Source of the DNA: Flectonema sp. DT1601
Taxonomy: Eukaryota > Euglenozoa > Diplonemea > Diplonemida > Diplonemidae
Assembly (NCBI GenBank): GCA_964019425.1
Contig: OZ025830.1
Coordinates: 1-64,000 of the forward strand
Direction: 5' to 3'
Length of the DNA stretch: 64,000 bases
Part shown: positions 30,851 to 42,489 of the stretch, one piece after another
How positions within the stretch are numbered: the stretch's first letter is position 1
Layout: the number at the start of each line of letters is the position of its first letter
Translations under genes and position numbers: made by a program
Notes under the pieces: generated by a model
Database searches by the model: none
Seen by the model: only the letters and a program-made list of their open reading frames with translations
Told to the model about the DNA's origin: nothing

Positions 30851-31569
30851 CTATCGTCTCTCACGGCGAGGCCTAGGAGGGGGTCTACTATCGTCTACTA
30901 CGCGACCCTTTGGATCACGATAATCGGAACTCCTATCGGATTTGCGGTGACTTTCAGTGTCGGTTCGCCTGTCTCTCGTATGCCGTTCTCTGTCATCCCG
31001 CCTGGTATCCGAGTGGCGTTCTCTGTTATCCCGCCTGGTATCCGAGTGGCGTTCTCTGTCTCTTTCACGACGTCTCTCTCTATCGCGCCCCGTGTCAGAA
31101 TAGCGGTCACTTCTTGGTTCTCTCTGTGACTCCCTGGGTGTTTTCTTCTCTTGGAGTTCTTCTGGTATCCCTCCGCACTCCTGCGCTGACAAAAGAAGTT
31201 TCCTGTTTTATTTAATGATCTTGCGCAGTGATTGGTCTCAGTTGGTACGCAGTAAGGAGATAGCATTGAAGCATATTCATACCAAAGTCTTGAAGCAACC
31301 TTAGCTGCATTGACATCCCCCACAAAGGGAATCAAATTGATTTGTATCATACGAGGGTCTGGAGACTCGTTATCTTCAAGGAAGTTAACCAGAAAACTCA
31401 CCAGCCTCTCGTCTTCCATTTTTTGTACCTTCTCGATGGTTGTCTCTAACCACTTCTCAATAAATGATAACTTTACATTCCTTGTCAACACCTTTTGTTT
31501 AAAGTGGTCTGGAAACTTTATGGAAGCCTTAAGCTTCTTCACAGCTCTACTATCTCCATCACCGAACAT
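30851..31569 (-). CDS. SRRM1: SRRM1/SRm160-like splicing factor (PWI domain plus RS-type tail)
   Basis: Two exons, 31569-31283 and 31202-30851, separated by an 80-bp GTATGA..AACAG intron, give 212 residues. Joining restores the end of the PWI fold, RLWKLLLSAQECGGIP, which matches the family phrase LLLSAQE-GGIP; this fixes the splice sites. The PWI domain (about residues 13-110) has FPDHF, KVLTRNVKLSFIEKWL, MIQINLIPFVGD. The C-terminal half is an RS/RD-like low-complexity tail with tandem RERHSDTRRD repeats from a 33-bp DNA repeat at about 30985-31060. SRRM1 is a nuclear co-activator that binds RNA through PWI and bridges SR proteins at exonic enhancers; here it is much shorter than the animal protein. 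The ATG at 31569 was chosen over upstream non-ATG extension. Confidence 0.88.
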
Positions 31570-32063
31570 TTTCTTTTGATGTCCCCTCCCACCTGATTGG
31601 AATAACATCTAGAGGGTCCATCCCTCTTGACGCCGAGTAATCCAAATGGATAAACGGTCAGATATCACATACCTCTTCTCTGGACGGGCTGGAAAGCCCG
31701 GTCTAACGCATCAGATTTTTGACTAATCACATTAGTGTTCCAAAAATAGCTGAGAAACTCTCTCTTCTCTCAAGTTACATTTGCTGTGGAAAAAAATCGA
31801 ACATGTTGATTGAAGGAGAACCGGCCTTTTCGGATACTAAATAGAGCAGATTGCCTCTTCCTGTATTGTCTGGTGTGGATCACTGTGAGGAGAATAATTC
31901 ATCTAAACCAACAGACCATCATCAGCAACAAATGCGTCATCAACGTTTAGAAAGCCCCCGTTGAAAAAACGGATAAACTCGAAGGAAGGATTTAGAAATG
32001 ACGAGATAGAAGATATCATATCTTGGGGATGGGTAATGGGAAGTATTTTAATCAATCGACGGC
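31570..32063. other. Intergenic stretch
   Basis: No supported gene. It contains an AG (TTCCAATCAG) about 26 nt before the SRRM1-like ATG. Confidence 0.6.
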
Positions 32064-32867
32064 TTAGGAAGCCACCTTTGGTCTCTTGACAATCCAATTA
32101 GCAAGCGGTGAAGGTTTCTTCGGAGGTGTCATTAGTTGGTGCAGCTGCTGTAAGTATTCCTCCTTGGCACACTTACCTTCGGGAAACGTGTGGAGTCGGC
32201 CAGTTAATTTTGTATTGTATTGATTCAAATTTAGTTTCTCAGCTCTCTGATCTGCCACCAAGAGATATGTTCCCGGCTGGCAGGGCGGTGGAGTGGAGAC
32301 GAGCGATACCCGAATTTCCCAGCGGTCAGTTTTCTTTTGCTCCCACCAGCTGGCAGAGGAGGTTTTAGAAGAGCTGGAGGCAGAGCCGTTTTGATTTATT
32401 TCAAAGCAACTATCTGCGTATGACCAAAGGTGAGCAAAACCTTCTGGAACTCCCCCGCGCTCCAGACCATATTTATTTTCATTACCCGTTAGTGTAGATT
32501 GCATCATGGTTAATTTCCGTTCGTCAATTCCAGCAGCTGGAGGCACATCGACGCCCCGACTCCATCCCGCCTGATATTTATCACCCCGTATGGTACACTC
32601 TCCTTTTTCATTTACAGTCATATCAGCAATAATGTACCAATGCCACGTCGACCCATCTGGAGGTCCCTGTGCACTGGAAGCTTTAGTTTTGGTTTTTACC
32701 GCCTCGTACTCAATTCGCGGCATTTTGTTATCCAACCAACCAGCGAAATTTCGCAAGCAGTGAGTCCCCTTTGGAATTAACTTTCCCAACAGAAGGCTTC
32801 TCATCTCCTTATCGCTTGGAAGACTTTCCTCATCCTCAGCTTTTCTTTTTTCTTCCACGAATCCCAT
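32064..32867 (-). CDS. Hypothetical protein
   Basis: An intronless frame of 267 residues, not recognised. It starts MGFVEEKRKAEDEESL with a charged N-terminus, then GTHCLRNFAGWLDNKMPRIE, a Trp-rich segment STWHWYIIADMTV, a middle with HLWSYADSC, a short Ser run (ASSSSKTSSASWW) and a basic C-terminus ending ANWIVKRPKVAS. There is no signal peptide or transmembrane segment. A TTTATGTTTCAG acceptor-like site lies 10 nt before the ATG, supporting this start. Codon use and position in the co-directional gene run suggest a real gene. It may be lineage-specific or too diverged to recognise; nuclear location is possible from the basic tail. Confidence 0.7.
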   Translation of the reverse strand: MGFVEEKRKAEDEESLPSDKEMRSLLLGKLIPKGTHCLRNFAGWLDNKMPRIEYEAVKTKTKASSAQGPPDGSTWHWYIIADMTVNEKGECTIRGDKYQAGWSRGVDVPPAAGIDERKLTMMQSTLTGNENKYGLERGGVPEGFAHLWSYADSCFEINQNGSASSSSKTSSASWWEQKKTDRWEIRVSLVSTPPPCQPGTYLLVADQRAEKLNLNQYNTKLTGRLHTFPEGKCAKEEYLQQLHQLMTPPKKPSPLANWIVKRPKVAS

Positions 32868-33288
32868 TCTGTGTTACCTGAAACATAAAAACAATATTTT
32901 TTCTTATGGTTTCCCATAAGCCATAGACAACCACTGCTACTTCCAGGTTAACTGCCTCCTGCATTTTGCTGTTGGGGAAAGGCAAACTAAAAACAACAAC
33001 ATAAACAACTAACATCTGTAATAAATTTCTTTCTTTCCCAAAAACGCATCAACTGATACTAACCAAAGGGGCGAGGGTTGGGGCAAACGGTTTTAAGCTG
33101 TTAAGAGATAGAGAGAAAGCCACGAAATAAATAACACAGGGCAGTCATCACAGCGCGCGGGTCAAAACTCGCAGTGCTGTTAAATAGTTCATCGCTTTAG
33201 TTTTAGTAGACTGACTGGAATAGTTACATTGGAATCTTGAAATTTATAAACAGCAGTAAGTTCTCAGGAAACAGTCAACAAGTGATTA
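32868..33288. other. Intergenic stretch
   Basis: Lies between DDB1 and the hypothetical gene on the same strand; nothing was recognised except the acceptor-like TTTCAG at its low-coordinate end. Confidence 0.6.
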
Positions 33289-36200
33289 CTACACTCCAAC
33301 TCTCATTAGTGAGTCAATTGTGTCAATGAGACCCTGCAGTGTTAGAACAGGAGGTTCTACACCGAGCTGTTTGTATTTGTTGTAGTTCATAGATAATCAC
33401 TAGACTCATCTGAGTTGTATTTATAAATAACAAACCTTTGAAGCTCTTGAAACCAACTGATTATTAAATGACTGCAGAATCTGAAGCTGAAGAGGCTGGT
33501 CGAGGTCAAGAAAAGAATCCAACAAATCCCCGTCAATGAAATTAGTTGAAGCCTGAGTCTGTAGCATCGGTTCCGAAACTTCTCTCCAAGTCTCCCACTT
33601 GACGTTGCAGACACTTGGTTTTAGCTGTTTATTTATTGCATTGCACGCAGTTATTGGACATATTAAAGTAAAGTCCTTGATGATAATATTAATAAATTAT
33701 AAGATAAAACCATACCTCTGCAATACTCTCTTGAAGCATCTGAAGGAATGTGAATTGAGCTTGAGACAGACTCACAACAGTACCAATGAAACCGGCCTGA
33801 GTACCGAAGACTATACCGCGAGCGACGTCTAACTTCATAGTAGTAGTACGGGCATAGTCAAGTGCTTCCGAAGGAAGGGTTTGGGGATCAGGTAACGTCT
33901 GAAGAGGATGTGTGAGTGATCCTTTCGTAAAAGAACGAACAACGTGATTGAGAAAGATGCCACCAGCAACGCGGAGTTTTTTCCCATGACCGTCAGTTGA
34001 TAAGACAAACAGGTCGCGTGTTTTCTCGTCAGCAACAAGAAACGTTTCGTCGTTGAGAAAAGTGGCAGCCGATATTTCTCGAAGACGATCAACCCAAAGC
34101 TCTTCGAATGAAGAATCGATACTCCGATATTGAAACACCTGAACAGAATGAAATAAATATCCAGCAAGGATTAAGTCACCGCTAACCTCAAGTGATACGA
34201 CTGCTAGTCTACAGCCGTGATAACACTCCTGAGTCAGATCCATCTTCCCCCCGGCTCCCTCCTGCCACCTCCAAAGTTGAATCGTTCCATTAACACCACA
34301 AAGAAGCTTCCCGTGAAATGGAAGCAGCTTCAGAACCAAACCTTTCACTTCTTTTTCAGCAGTTAAAACTAATTGAGAACCCTGAACTTTGAATATTAAA
34401 ATGCGTCCGTTTGAAGATTGGATTTTAATATCATCAACGTAACCAGTGCCGACGATAATATATTCTTCAGGATCATCGAGAAGGGTGGTCGACATGATAC
34501 TCGAGGCTACCTCGTCAGAGTCAAGTGAGAATAAGGAAGATGGTTCAAAACTGTGCTCGTTCAACAACAGCACCTGAGGTGGCTCAGTAGGAGATGCGTC
34601 AACTATACAGGCAAAATGATTACTCGCCTTGTGGTAAGTAATCTCACATACCGTCCTCCTCATTGGTACAGTTCTGACGTGTAATTTTTGTATTCCATCA
34701 ATCGATCCGATCATAAAGTTGCCGTCTGTCACGAGAGCCAAATTATTTGCCTCTCCGAGAGCGGTCGTATTAAAGAGACAAACGCCAGCAACATTCTTTA
34801 AGTTAATAGGACTGAGTTGTAATCTCCCACTCTGACTAAATAGAACTGCCGGTTTATCGGAGCAAGCGAAGACAACTGATTGCCGAACCGGATGTCCTCT
34901 GCTGCTGTTTTGAGTAACGGTTTCTATCACACGAAGAGTGACTGGTTGAAGTCCGAAGGGAACAATCTTTTTATCCTTCAGAGAAATCGTTCCCTTCGAC
35001 TCTGATATTTCCCAAATTGCTATACTGCCATCCCCAAGACCGCAAAGAAGATTGTTAGTACCTGAAAAGTTGTGAACTAGAACTGATCGCGGCAACAAGT
35101 CACCAGTTGCCTTCTCAGTTAGAATATCAGTCAACCCGTCTAATGATAAAATAGAAACGGTATTAGCAGTCCACTGACCTACAACACAATACTTTTCATC
35201 TTTAGTAATACAAAGACACGATACTTGACTTTTCAGTATTCTGGTTTGTTTCTCGACAAGGACATTCCCCTTAACCTCAAGGAGTGTCAGTTTCTCTGCG
35301 CAGGCGAGAACTATTCGAGACTTCGAAACAGCAGCAACAGTTATTGTTTCCTTTGAGCTTCTGAATACGCTGCACTGAGAAGCACTAGAAGCTGATAGCA
35401 TAGGAAGAGCTAAATATGCTCCAGTGGCAGTGACCTGAACCCAAAGTAGTGAGTTCTTATCAGAACTCCAGACATCACTGCAGAGAAGAGTGGCCTCAGA
35501 AAGGCTGAAAGAGGGGATCGCTATTTCTTCTACTCGATCGTCAGTCATTTGGAGTACTTTAGTCGACCCGACAAATGAAAGCACAACTACTTCAACGGAT
35601 TCATTTTGACCAGACAGCGACCAGATTCCTTGAACTCCAGATATCGGCAGACTCGCCAACTCCGTCACTCCAATCCCGTTTCTGATAACGCGAATAGAAC
35701 CATCTCTGTTACTACCAGAGCAGGCGATCATTTGGTCAGCTCCTGACTGACTACCCAACAAACAAAAGTTAGCTATCGGTCCAAGGTTAGTATGCGTATC
35801 TAATACTTCCAGAGTCGGTCCCGATTTCGAATCCCCACCAACGATCTTTATGAGCATCGAGTTGCCAGTACTTGAACCAATAAAGACCATATTATCAGAT
35901 CGAATACCAAGATGTGTCATACATGCACTACGACTAGTTTTCCCCAAGTACTGAAGATTTAAATTCGGTTTTTGATCGCCACCAACCTTAAGTCGGAGAC
36001 GAAAGAGCCTTCCAGCATTTGAATCAGATATCAGTACTTCATCCATACTACCAGAACAATAACAGGTAGACTCGATGTTAATGCCGCCCACCTCGCAGTT
36101 CCTACCGGATTCGTCCTCACTTTCCCATGCATTGTCTCCGTATTGAATATCAATTGCGGATTTCTTTTTTGGGCTAATGAACGCAACAAGTTGATTTCCG

Positions 36201-36943
36201 ACTACGAGTAGTCCCTCAGGAACTCTCATTAAAATCTGTGCTGTGATCTCTAAGTGCTGTTGTGAGAATTCTCCTCTTGATATTATTGGGACCCTCCGAG
36301 TAGCGATATCAATAACGTACGTCTTAACATGCATCACCTTCTTACCATCTGTGAACAAGCACGCTATCGTTGGTGAAATTTGACGATGAGATTTACTTGA
36401 TTGAGAATCTCTGGAGGAAGCTGAATCACGAAACACCAGCGGATCAACAAAACAAATTGAGTGAAAATGAGGTTCGTCAACTTTAAGCTTCTCGAACTGA
36501 CCCAGAGTACCATCGTCACTGATACGCAAGACATCTATTGACCCAAGTTCCAAGTGGAATGCTACAATATTAAATTGTCTATCTAATGCGCAAAGAGGTG
36601 CTTCGACCTGAGTCCGTCTGTCAAGCAACTGACGCTGTGATAGAGTTCTGATTGTTTCCTTCTTTGGATCCCACACTACGACACAGCAATATTTCTCAAA
36701 GGCTAAAAACAAGCAACAGCTCCGTTGCTTCTTAACTACAAATAATTCGATCATAGTAACTGTTCCATACAGTTCCCCGTCATAAATTACTACTGATCCC
36801 TCATCTTCAATATTAGTTATGCAAATCCTGCTAGTCTGTACAGTTATTAGACTTGTTACTCCTTTCTTAATGAACTCTCCGCTGACGCATTTTGTCACAG
36901 CGGTCGGCTTGTGGACCGTTGAAATTAAATTATATTGTGACAT
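33289..36943 (-). CDS. DDB1: DNA damage-binding protein 1 (DDB1)
   Basis: Three exons, 36943-33716, 33597-33436 and 33366-33289, give 1155 residues, close to the human 1140. Introns of 118 and 69 bp use GTATGG..CAAG and GTTTGT..AACAG and stay in phase 0. The start SQYNLISTVHKPTAVTKCVSG matches the family start, and the end has NFIDGDLLDSFLDL followed by LIDTIDSLMRVGV, equivalent to the human GFIDGDLIESFLDI and terminal helices. Exon 1 carries the three seven-bladed beta-propellers (BPA, BPB, BPC). DDB1 is the adaptor of CUL4-RING ubiquitin ligases: it binds CUL4 through BPB and DCAF substrate receptors in the BPA-BPC cleft, with roles in nucleotide excision repair and cell cycle. A strong acceptor, TTTTTCCCCCAG, lies 7 nt before the ATG. 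Confidence 0.93.
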
Positions 36944-37665
36944 GTTCTACTGGGGGAAAAATAGTTTGACAACATAAGCAGATTAATGTTCGTATTTAAC
37001 TTTTACTGTTACACAACATAATAAATTAAAAGTAACCCGATCTCAAGGAATAGTCTCTTCGGTGATATTTGTAACTGCCTGAGGAGGGAAGAGGATCACA
37101 CAAAAACGAATGCTACATGTCTTCCTTTTATGACAAATTGTAGGTCGAAGACCTACAACGTTACACTGAAAGTCTAGGGGTGCGGTTAAATAGATAACCG
37201 TGCGAAAACAATTCGGTTGGCTGGACACTGCTGGTCACTTGATCCCTAAAAGACATTTTTTATTCAAAAACAAAAACACTGAAGATATACAGCAGAGTGC
37301 TTGGAGAAGTACTCTCATGATTGGCAAAAAAAACTCTTCAAAATTAATTTGTTATTGGAAGCGGCTAACTTTTGATGCTTTTAATCGGAAAAAAAAAAGG
37401 AAAAGAATCGCTTTCTTCAAGTCGCTGTGGAACGAATACTTTGCGTTGTATTGTCAAGACAAGACCTTTTCTTTAGTGAGGTGATTGATGTCATATTTGT
37501 GAATGGAAACGAGGTCCTTACACGAAGTAGAATTAAGGGTATCTGGTCCCCTACTCAAGTGTGACAACTCTAATCACGCACAACTATATAGAATATACTA
37601 CACGAGTCTGTACTTAGGTTACAGTAATCTCTTTAACTTGTAAATCCGTTATATCAGTTCTAATC
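36944..37665. other. Intergenic stretch
   Basis: Lies between topoisomerase I and DDB1. No gene is supported; no SKxNY-type topoisomerase segment is visible here on the minus strand. Confidence 0.65.
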
Positions 37666-40381
37666 TTAACTTGAGTCTGACTCGTCGTCGCTGTCATTCT
37701 TTTTAGACTTCTTGGTAGTCGGCTTGCGGGATTTCTTTGGCGATTTCTTTGGGGATGACTTCGCGTCCGACTCGTCGTCGCTGTCATCACTGCTTCCTCC
37801 TTTTGCTTTCTTCGCAGTTGGTTTGCGGGACTTCTTAGTCGGTTTCTTTTCATCACTGCTGTCGCTATCAATGTCGCTTGTGTCTTTTTTCTTTGACTTC
37901 TTAGCTGCCGCTTTCTTTCCCCGTTTAGTTACCTTCTTCTTGGCATCGCTGTCGTCACTGTCACTGTCACTTTCAGATTCGTCGTTCTTTTTCGATTTTT
38001 TTGCAGCCGCCTTACGAGCCCTCTTCACTGTCTTCTTGTCATCAGAAGCATCAGAGTCCGAATCAGAATCAGAATCAGAATCGAACTTCTTCAGCTTTCT
38101 TTTCTTTGGTGCCGGCTTCCTCTTTTTGCTGACCTTCACGTCATCCTATTTGATAATAATTTTATTAACCAAAGTCAAAAACAATAAATGGTACTACTCT
38201 GCTCATTGAACATACCGAGGAATCAGATTCAACATCTTTCTTCTTTGTTGTTTTCTTGCTGTTCGACTTCTTTGATTTCCCGCCTGATCGGAGTTGCTCA
38301 ATTTGCTCCTCTGTTCCATATTGGTTAATCCAATCACTCTGTTTTTTATCATCCCAATCGTTGTATTTTTCTTTTTCCTTTTGGAAGGCTGCGTCTCTCT
38401 TGCCTCCCTTCAACTTAACGATCTTATCATATGCTTCCTTCAAGCGGTCGTAGGCTTCCCTCGTGCCAGCAACCTTGAGGGAAAGGCCTTCAGCTTGATG
38501 GTCGTGGGCTTTACTTTTTGTCTTCTGATGGTTACAGAGAATAGCAACCTGTTTGTTGTGTTTGTTTTCTTGCTCTAAATATGTAAAGGTTATCGAATTC
38601 ACAACCCTCGAGATCGAGATCAAAGGTGAAGTGTAGTAAGAGTCAAAACATACATCGGTATTCAACTGATTGAAGTAAACCATCTTACCCGCCTCGTTTA
38701 GCTTCGTATCCACTGGCTGGGAGTAAACTTTCTGTTATATTTATTTGTAGGAGCTTCCTCTTATTACCGTTCCAAGAATGGCACATAAAAATAAACAAAC
38801 CTGATCCAAGAGGTACGAGGCATTGTAAGTACGAAACACCTTTGCTGTGAGCCCGTCCATAATAGTTTTGAAGTGTTTGTTTAGATCGCCTGGGATTAGA
38901 CGATGGAACAGCTCGTTTTTCTTCGCAACAGAATCCGACTTGCCTTGAGAGAGCTTTCCAACAAGGTCGTAGATTCTCTGTGGTACATCAACGTCATTAA
39001 CATAACGAATACTATCCTTACCTGGAAAGTCAAAGTGAAGGTAGTGCTGGACTGAACCATCATCATTCTTACGAGTCTTTGGCTTCACGTGTTGCACACG
39101 TAATGAGCAGCAACCAACTGTGTCTGCTTCGTCTTCCTTCTTTTCTCCACCAACACGAAGGGCCAACATATCGATGAAGTACATCGCTACAGCCATTTGA
39201 ACTTCTTTTTCATCTCTAGAATCGAATTTGGCCGTGTAGTCAGCACGAATGTCATCAATTTTGTGAACTAGCGACCGGGCTTTCTCGAACTTTGCCTTGT
39301 CAGCCATCTGCTTAATGGCACCAGTCTTGTCGACCATCATATATTTAGTGTCCTCAGGGTTGATTGGGTCATTCCACTTCGCTAACCAAGTGACGGTGTT
39401 GTCACTGATAAGTTTTCCCCAGCTGTGTCCTTCCGGGGCTGGTGGAGGATCCTTCACATCCTGACAGTTAATTGTAATGTCTTCAGGTACAATTCTTCTC
39501 TTAACCATTCCAACCTTTGGATGTTTACCTCTTCCTCTAAACAGAGATGGGATCTCAACAGTCGGGTTTTGAATAGTTTCTCTACGTCCGTCCCACATGA
39601 CAAATTGGTACTTCTCGAGTTCCTTTTTGTTCTTTTCGCGAAGGGCGGCCTTGGCATCCTTAGACATTGCCTTCAGTTTTGCCTTGTCTTCCTCATAACG
39701 CTCCCACATCGCGTCAAAGTTTACAAGTGCTAAGTCAGTGATCTTACGTGCTTCTGGTCTCTTGTGAAGAACCTTTCTCCAGCAGCTGAAAAAGTTCTTA
39801 CGGAACACACCCTGCTTGTAGTATGGAGACTTTCTCATTGTAGCGTAAAACATGGCAATTTCTTCTTCTTCTGGAGTCAGGTTAAATCTTTCACCACTGT
39901 ACTTAATTGGTATCCCGTGAGGTTCATAAGATGGGGGGAACTTCGGGCCCGCGTGCTTAATAGTTTTCCACTTTACTCCATCTGCGTGGATAATTTCTGA
40001 CTCGTCCAAATCCCACCAGTTCCACACGTTTTCTTCTTCCTCCTCCTCCTTCTTCTTCTTCTTCGTGGCAGACTTTTTAGCTGCAGCCTTTGAGGCTTTT
40101 TTATTAGACGATTTCCTTGGTTTCTTTACAGGCTCACCGTCAGAGTCAGAGTCTGAGTCGTCAGTTTTCTTTTTTGATTTTTTGGCTGCTGCTTTCTTAC
40201 CGCCAGCCTTCTTTGCCCTCTTCTTCGATGCTGTCGAATCGGAGTCATCAGACTCTCCAGAATCTGATATGTCTGATGTATGAACAGAAGACACTTCGAT
40301 ATCAGATGAGTGAACTGAAGACACGTCTGATCCTGCGTCTGATCCCTTCTCGACTGATTTCATAGATTCGTCGTCACTCAT
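37666..40381 (-). CDS. TOP1: DNA topoisomerase IB core subunit, without the catalytic tyrosine
   Basis: Four exons, 40381-38801, 38731-38689, 38574-38216 and 38145-37666, give 820 residues; introns of 69, 114 and 70 bp keep frame. The N-terminus (1-130) has acidic-Ser and Lys blocks. The core follows: VWNWWDLDESEI, FRKNFFSCWRKVL, and the catalytic residues Arg in ADTVGCCSLRVQH, Lys in PGKDSIRY, Arg in AKVFRTYNASY and His in AILCNHQ. The linker-like helices (YDRLKEAYDKIVKLKGG) then pass not into the usual SKxNY-DPR segment but into about 190 residues of KKSKK and DSDSD repeats. The nucleophilic Tyr domain is therefore absent. The enzyme relaxes supercoils by cutting one strand through that Tyr. 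Kinetoplastids encode the Tyr domain on a separate small subunit, so a second gene is expected. Confidence 0.9.
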
Positions 40382-40720
40382 TTGTACAACTTTTAATTAC
40401 CTGAGTTATAGATACATTTCATAAACCTGTACAACTAGACAAGAACCAGATGTCAACCGAATCCGACAACGACTTCGTCTTTCCTTTCAAGGGAATGACG
40501 TTCCTGTTATTACATGCTGTGGAAGTAATTGTAAAGTAACTTTCAAATCAAATCTCAGGAAGTACGTGGCGGATATTATATGGCATCAAATACCTCTCTT
40601 CTTGTTTAGCAGGCATTTGAAGAAAATAAAAAAAATAAATGAAAAACACGAAAGAAAGAAAGAAAAGATGAAAAAAACACGCCGTGAAAATACAGTGAAT
40701 GCGAGAAACTTGACCTTCAG

Positions 40721-40762
<42 letters not shown>

Positions 40763-41496
40763 GGTTTTCTTTCCCCCCCCTTTTTTTTTGGTCCTTTATT
40801 TCGTTTTATTGTTCGAAGATAGAGCCAAGGGGCAGCCTCACATTTTTAAATGCGGTGATGCCAGTCTTATCTTCCATGAGCCGCGAATCCGTATTCATAA
40901 GTAAATAACTTCGTAATATTCCTCCACGAAGAATATACCTAGAAAACAGTACTGCATTATCGGAATATATTTTCCATAACACTCGCACTGCAGGAAATCA
41001 ACACAAAACACAGGTTGAGGAAGCAGCTGATTACCTTCTTTGTAAGAAGCGAAATGCTGACACTAGCGTATACTCGTTACGATAAACAACAACACAGGAA
41101 GTTGTAAGTTAGAAAGTCTACCCACACATAAAGAGAGCGAGAGAAGCACGGAGGGTGCAGCCTTCTGGCAGTGCAATAAAAGGGCCACAACCACTCTATT
41201 CGTTCCCTTACTAAGATGAAGCTTCACTTCGACAGAATTAGGCAGGAGTAGTCAATTACGTTACCTTGTTGGAGATCTGGTTCCAGAACTAGTTGGCATT
41301 CTGGTCAGATGCTTTCATTTTAGTTTCAACAGACAAAACAGAACCCCTTCCCGTACTCTTGCAGGAAAAAATAAAAAAACATAACTGAAATTCGTATTGT
41401 TTCCAAAAGGTTAATTGTGGAAAGCCTTTCTACAAATCCGCAGAAGAAAAAATGCTAAAAAGTACACGATAAATATCATGGATTTACTGCATGACT
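40382..41496. other. Intergenic stretch with a long poly-T tract
   Basis: No supported gene. A T run of about 30 lies at 40724-40754, followed by a C run. Nothing else was recognised. Confidence 0.6.
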
Positions 41497-42489
41497 TTAC
41501 TTGGAAATTGGAATGTTCTTCGCTTCTTCAAAAATAGATTTGAAAAGAATCGAAGAGAGGTATCTCTCACCGGTGTCGCAAATGACGGTGACAATTAGTT
41601 TCCCTTTGTTAGCTGGATCCCTGGCCATGCGAAGTGCAGCATTGACGTTAGCACCTGCCGAAATTCCGCAAAAGATACCTTCGGTCTTGGCAAGTTTCTG
41701 TGCGGTTGCAACAGCTTCCTCATCCTTCACGGTTAGGATCTTGTCTACAAGACTCGTGTCCATGACACCAGGAATGAACCCTGCTCCAATACCCTGAATT
41801 CCATGAGGTCCTTTCTTACCTCCAGAAAGAACAGGCGATTTCTCCGGCTCTACCGCAACAAACTTACAGTGATGACCAAGTTCCTTAAAGAACTTTGCGG
41901 TACCAGTAATTGTACCACCAGTTCCAACACCAGCAACGAACATGTCTACCTCTCCGTTGGTGTCTCTGTACACTTCTGGACCAGTAGTAGTGAAGTGAGT
42001 GTCAGGGTTCGCTGTATTGTCAAATTGCTGAGCCCAAACATGTTTTGGCTGAGTGGATATCTTTTTAGCCATGTCATTGGCACCAGGCATTCCCTTTGCT
42101 GGATCGGTAAGAATAACTTCTCCTCCCATGGCCTTCAATAGAGCTCTTCTCTCGAGAGACATCGAAGCCGGCATAACAAACTTTGTTTTGTATCCCTTTA
42201 AAGCAGCAACGTATGCCAGTCCGATACCAGTGTTGCCTGAGGTACTCTCAACAAGTGTGTCACCTTTCTTTAGCGATCCATCCCTCTCCAGCTTTGTGAT
42301 CATTCCGAGGGCGATTCTGTCCTTGACTGAGGACAGCGGGTTTTGACTCTCTAACTTCACTGCGACCTTCGCATGGCACCCCTTTGTCAATTCGTTGTTC
42401 AGAAACACAAGTGGGGTGTTACCAATCAATTTTGTTGTATCTTGGTAGATTCGCATGTTTGCGTAGTTTTTGGGGGCAACTGCAGCCAT
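41497..42489 (-). CDS. Cysteine synthase (O-acetylserine sulfhydrylase)
   Basis: An intronless frame of 330 residues, typical family length. The PLP lysine is in NPLSSVKDRIA, the substrate loop is ESTSGNTGIGLA, the PLP-phosphate loop is GVGTGGTITGT, and GPHGIQGIGAGFIPG and the C-terminal GISAGAN and GERYLSSILF complete the fold type II signature. The enzyme makes L-cysteine from O-acetylserine and sulfide; cystathionine beta-synthase lacks this short form, and no CBS domains are present. There is no evident transit peptide, so it is probably cytosolic. The start is at ATG 42489, with an acceptor-like TCCTTTGTAG 27 nt upstream. It is similar to plant-type and kinetoplastid CysK. Confidence 0.95.
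   Translation of the reverse strand: MAAVAPKNYANMRIYQDTTKLIGNTPLVFLNNELTKGCHAKVAVKLESQNPLSSVKDRIALGMITKLERDGSLKKGDTLVESTSGNTGIGLAYVAALKGYKTKFVMPASMSLERRALLKAMGGEVILTDPAKGMPGANDMAKKISTQPKHVWAQQFDNTANPDTHFTTTGPEVYRDTNGEVDMFVAGVGTGGTITGTAKFFKELGHHCKFVAVEPEKSPVLSGGKKGPHGIQGIGAGFIPGVMDTSLVDKILTVKDEEAVATAQKLAKTEGIFCGISAGANVNAALRMARDPANKGKLIVTVICDTGERYLSSILFKSIFEEAKNIPISK

Noticed and set aside
37614-37871. Alternative-frame C-terminus of topoisomerase
   Set aside because: The frame is a shadow of the KKSRKP repeats and carries no SKxNY motif either.
37712-38209. Plus-strand open frame opposite the topoisomerase tail
   Set aside because: It mirrors the acidic/basic codon repeats of the real gene (Ser/Phe/Leu-rich shadow).
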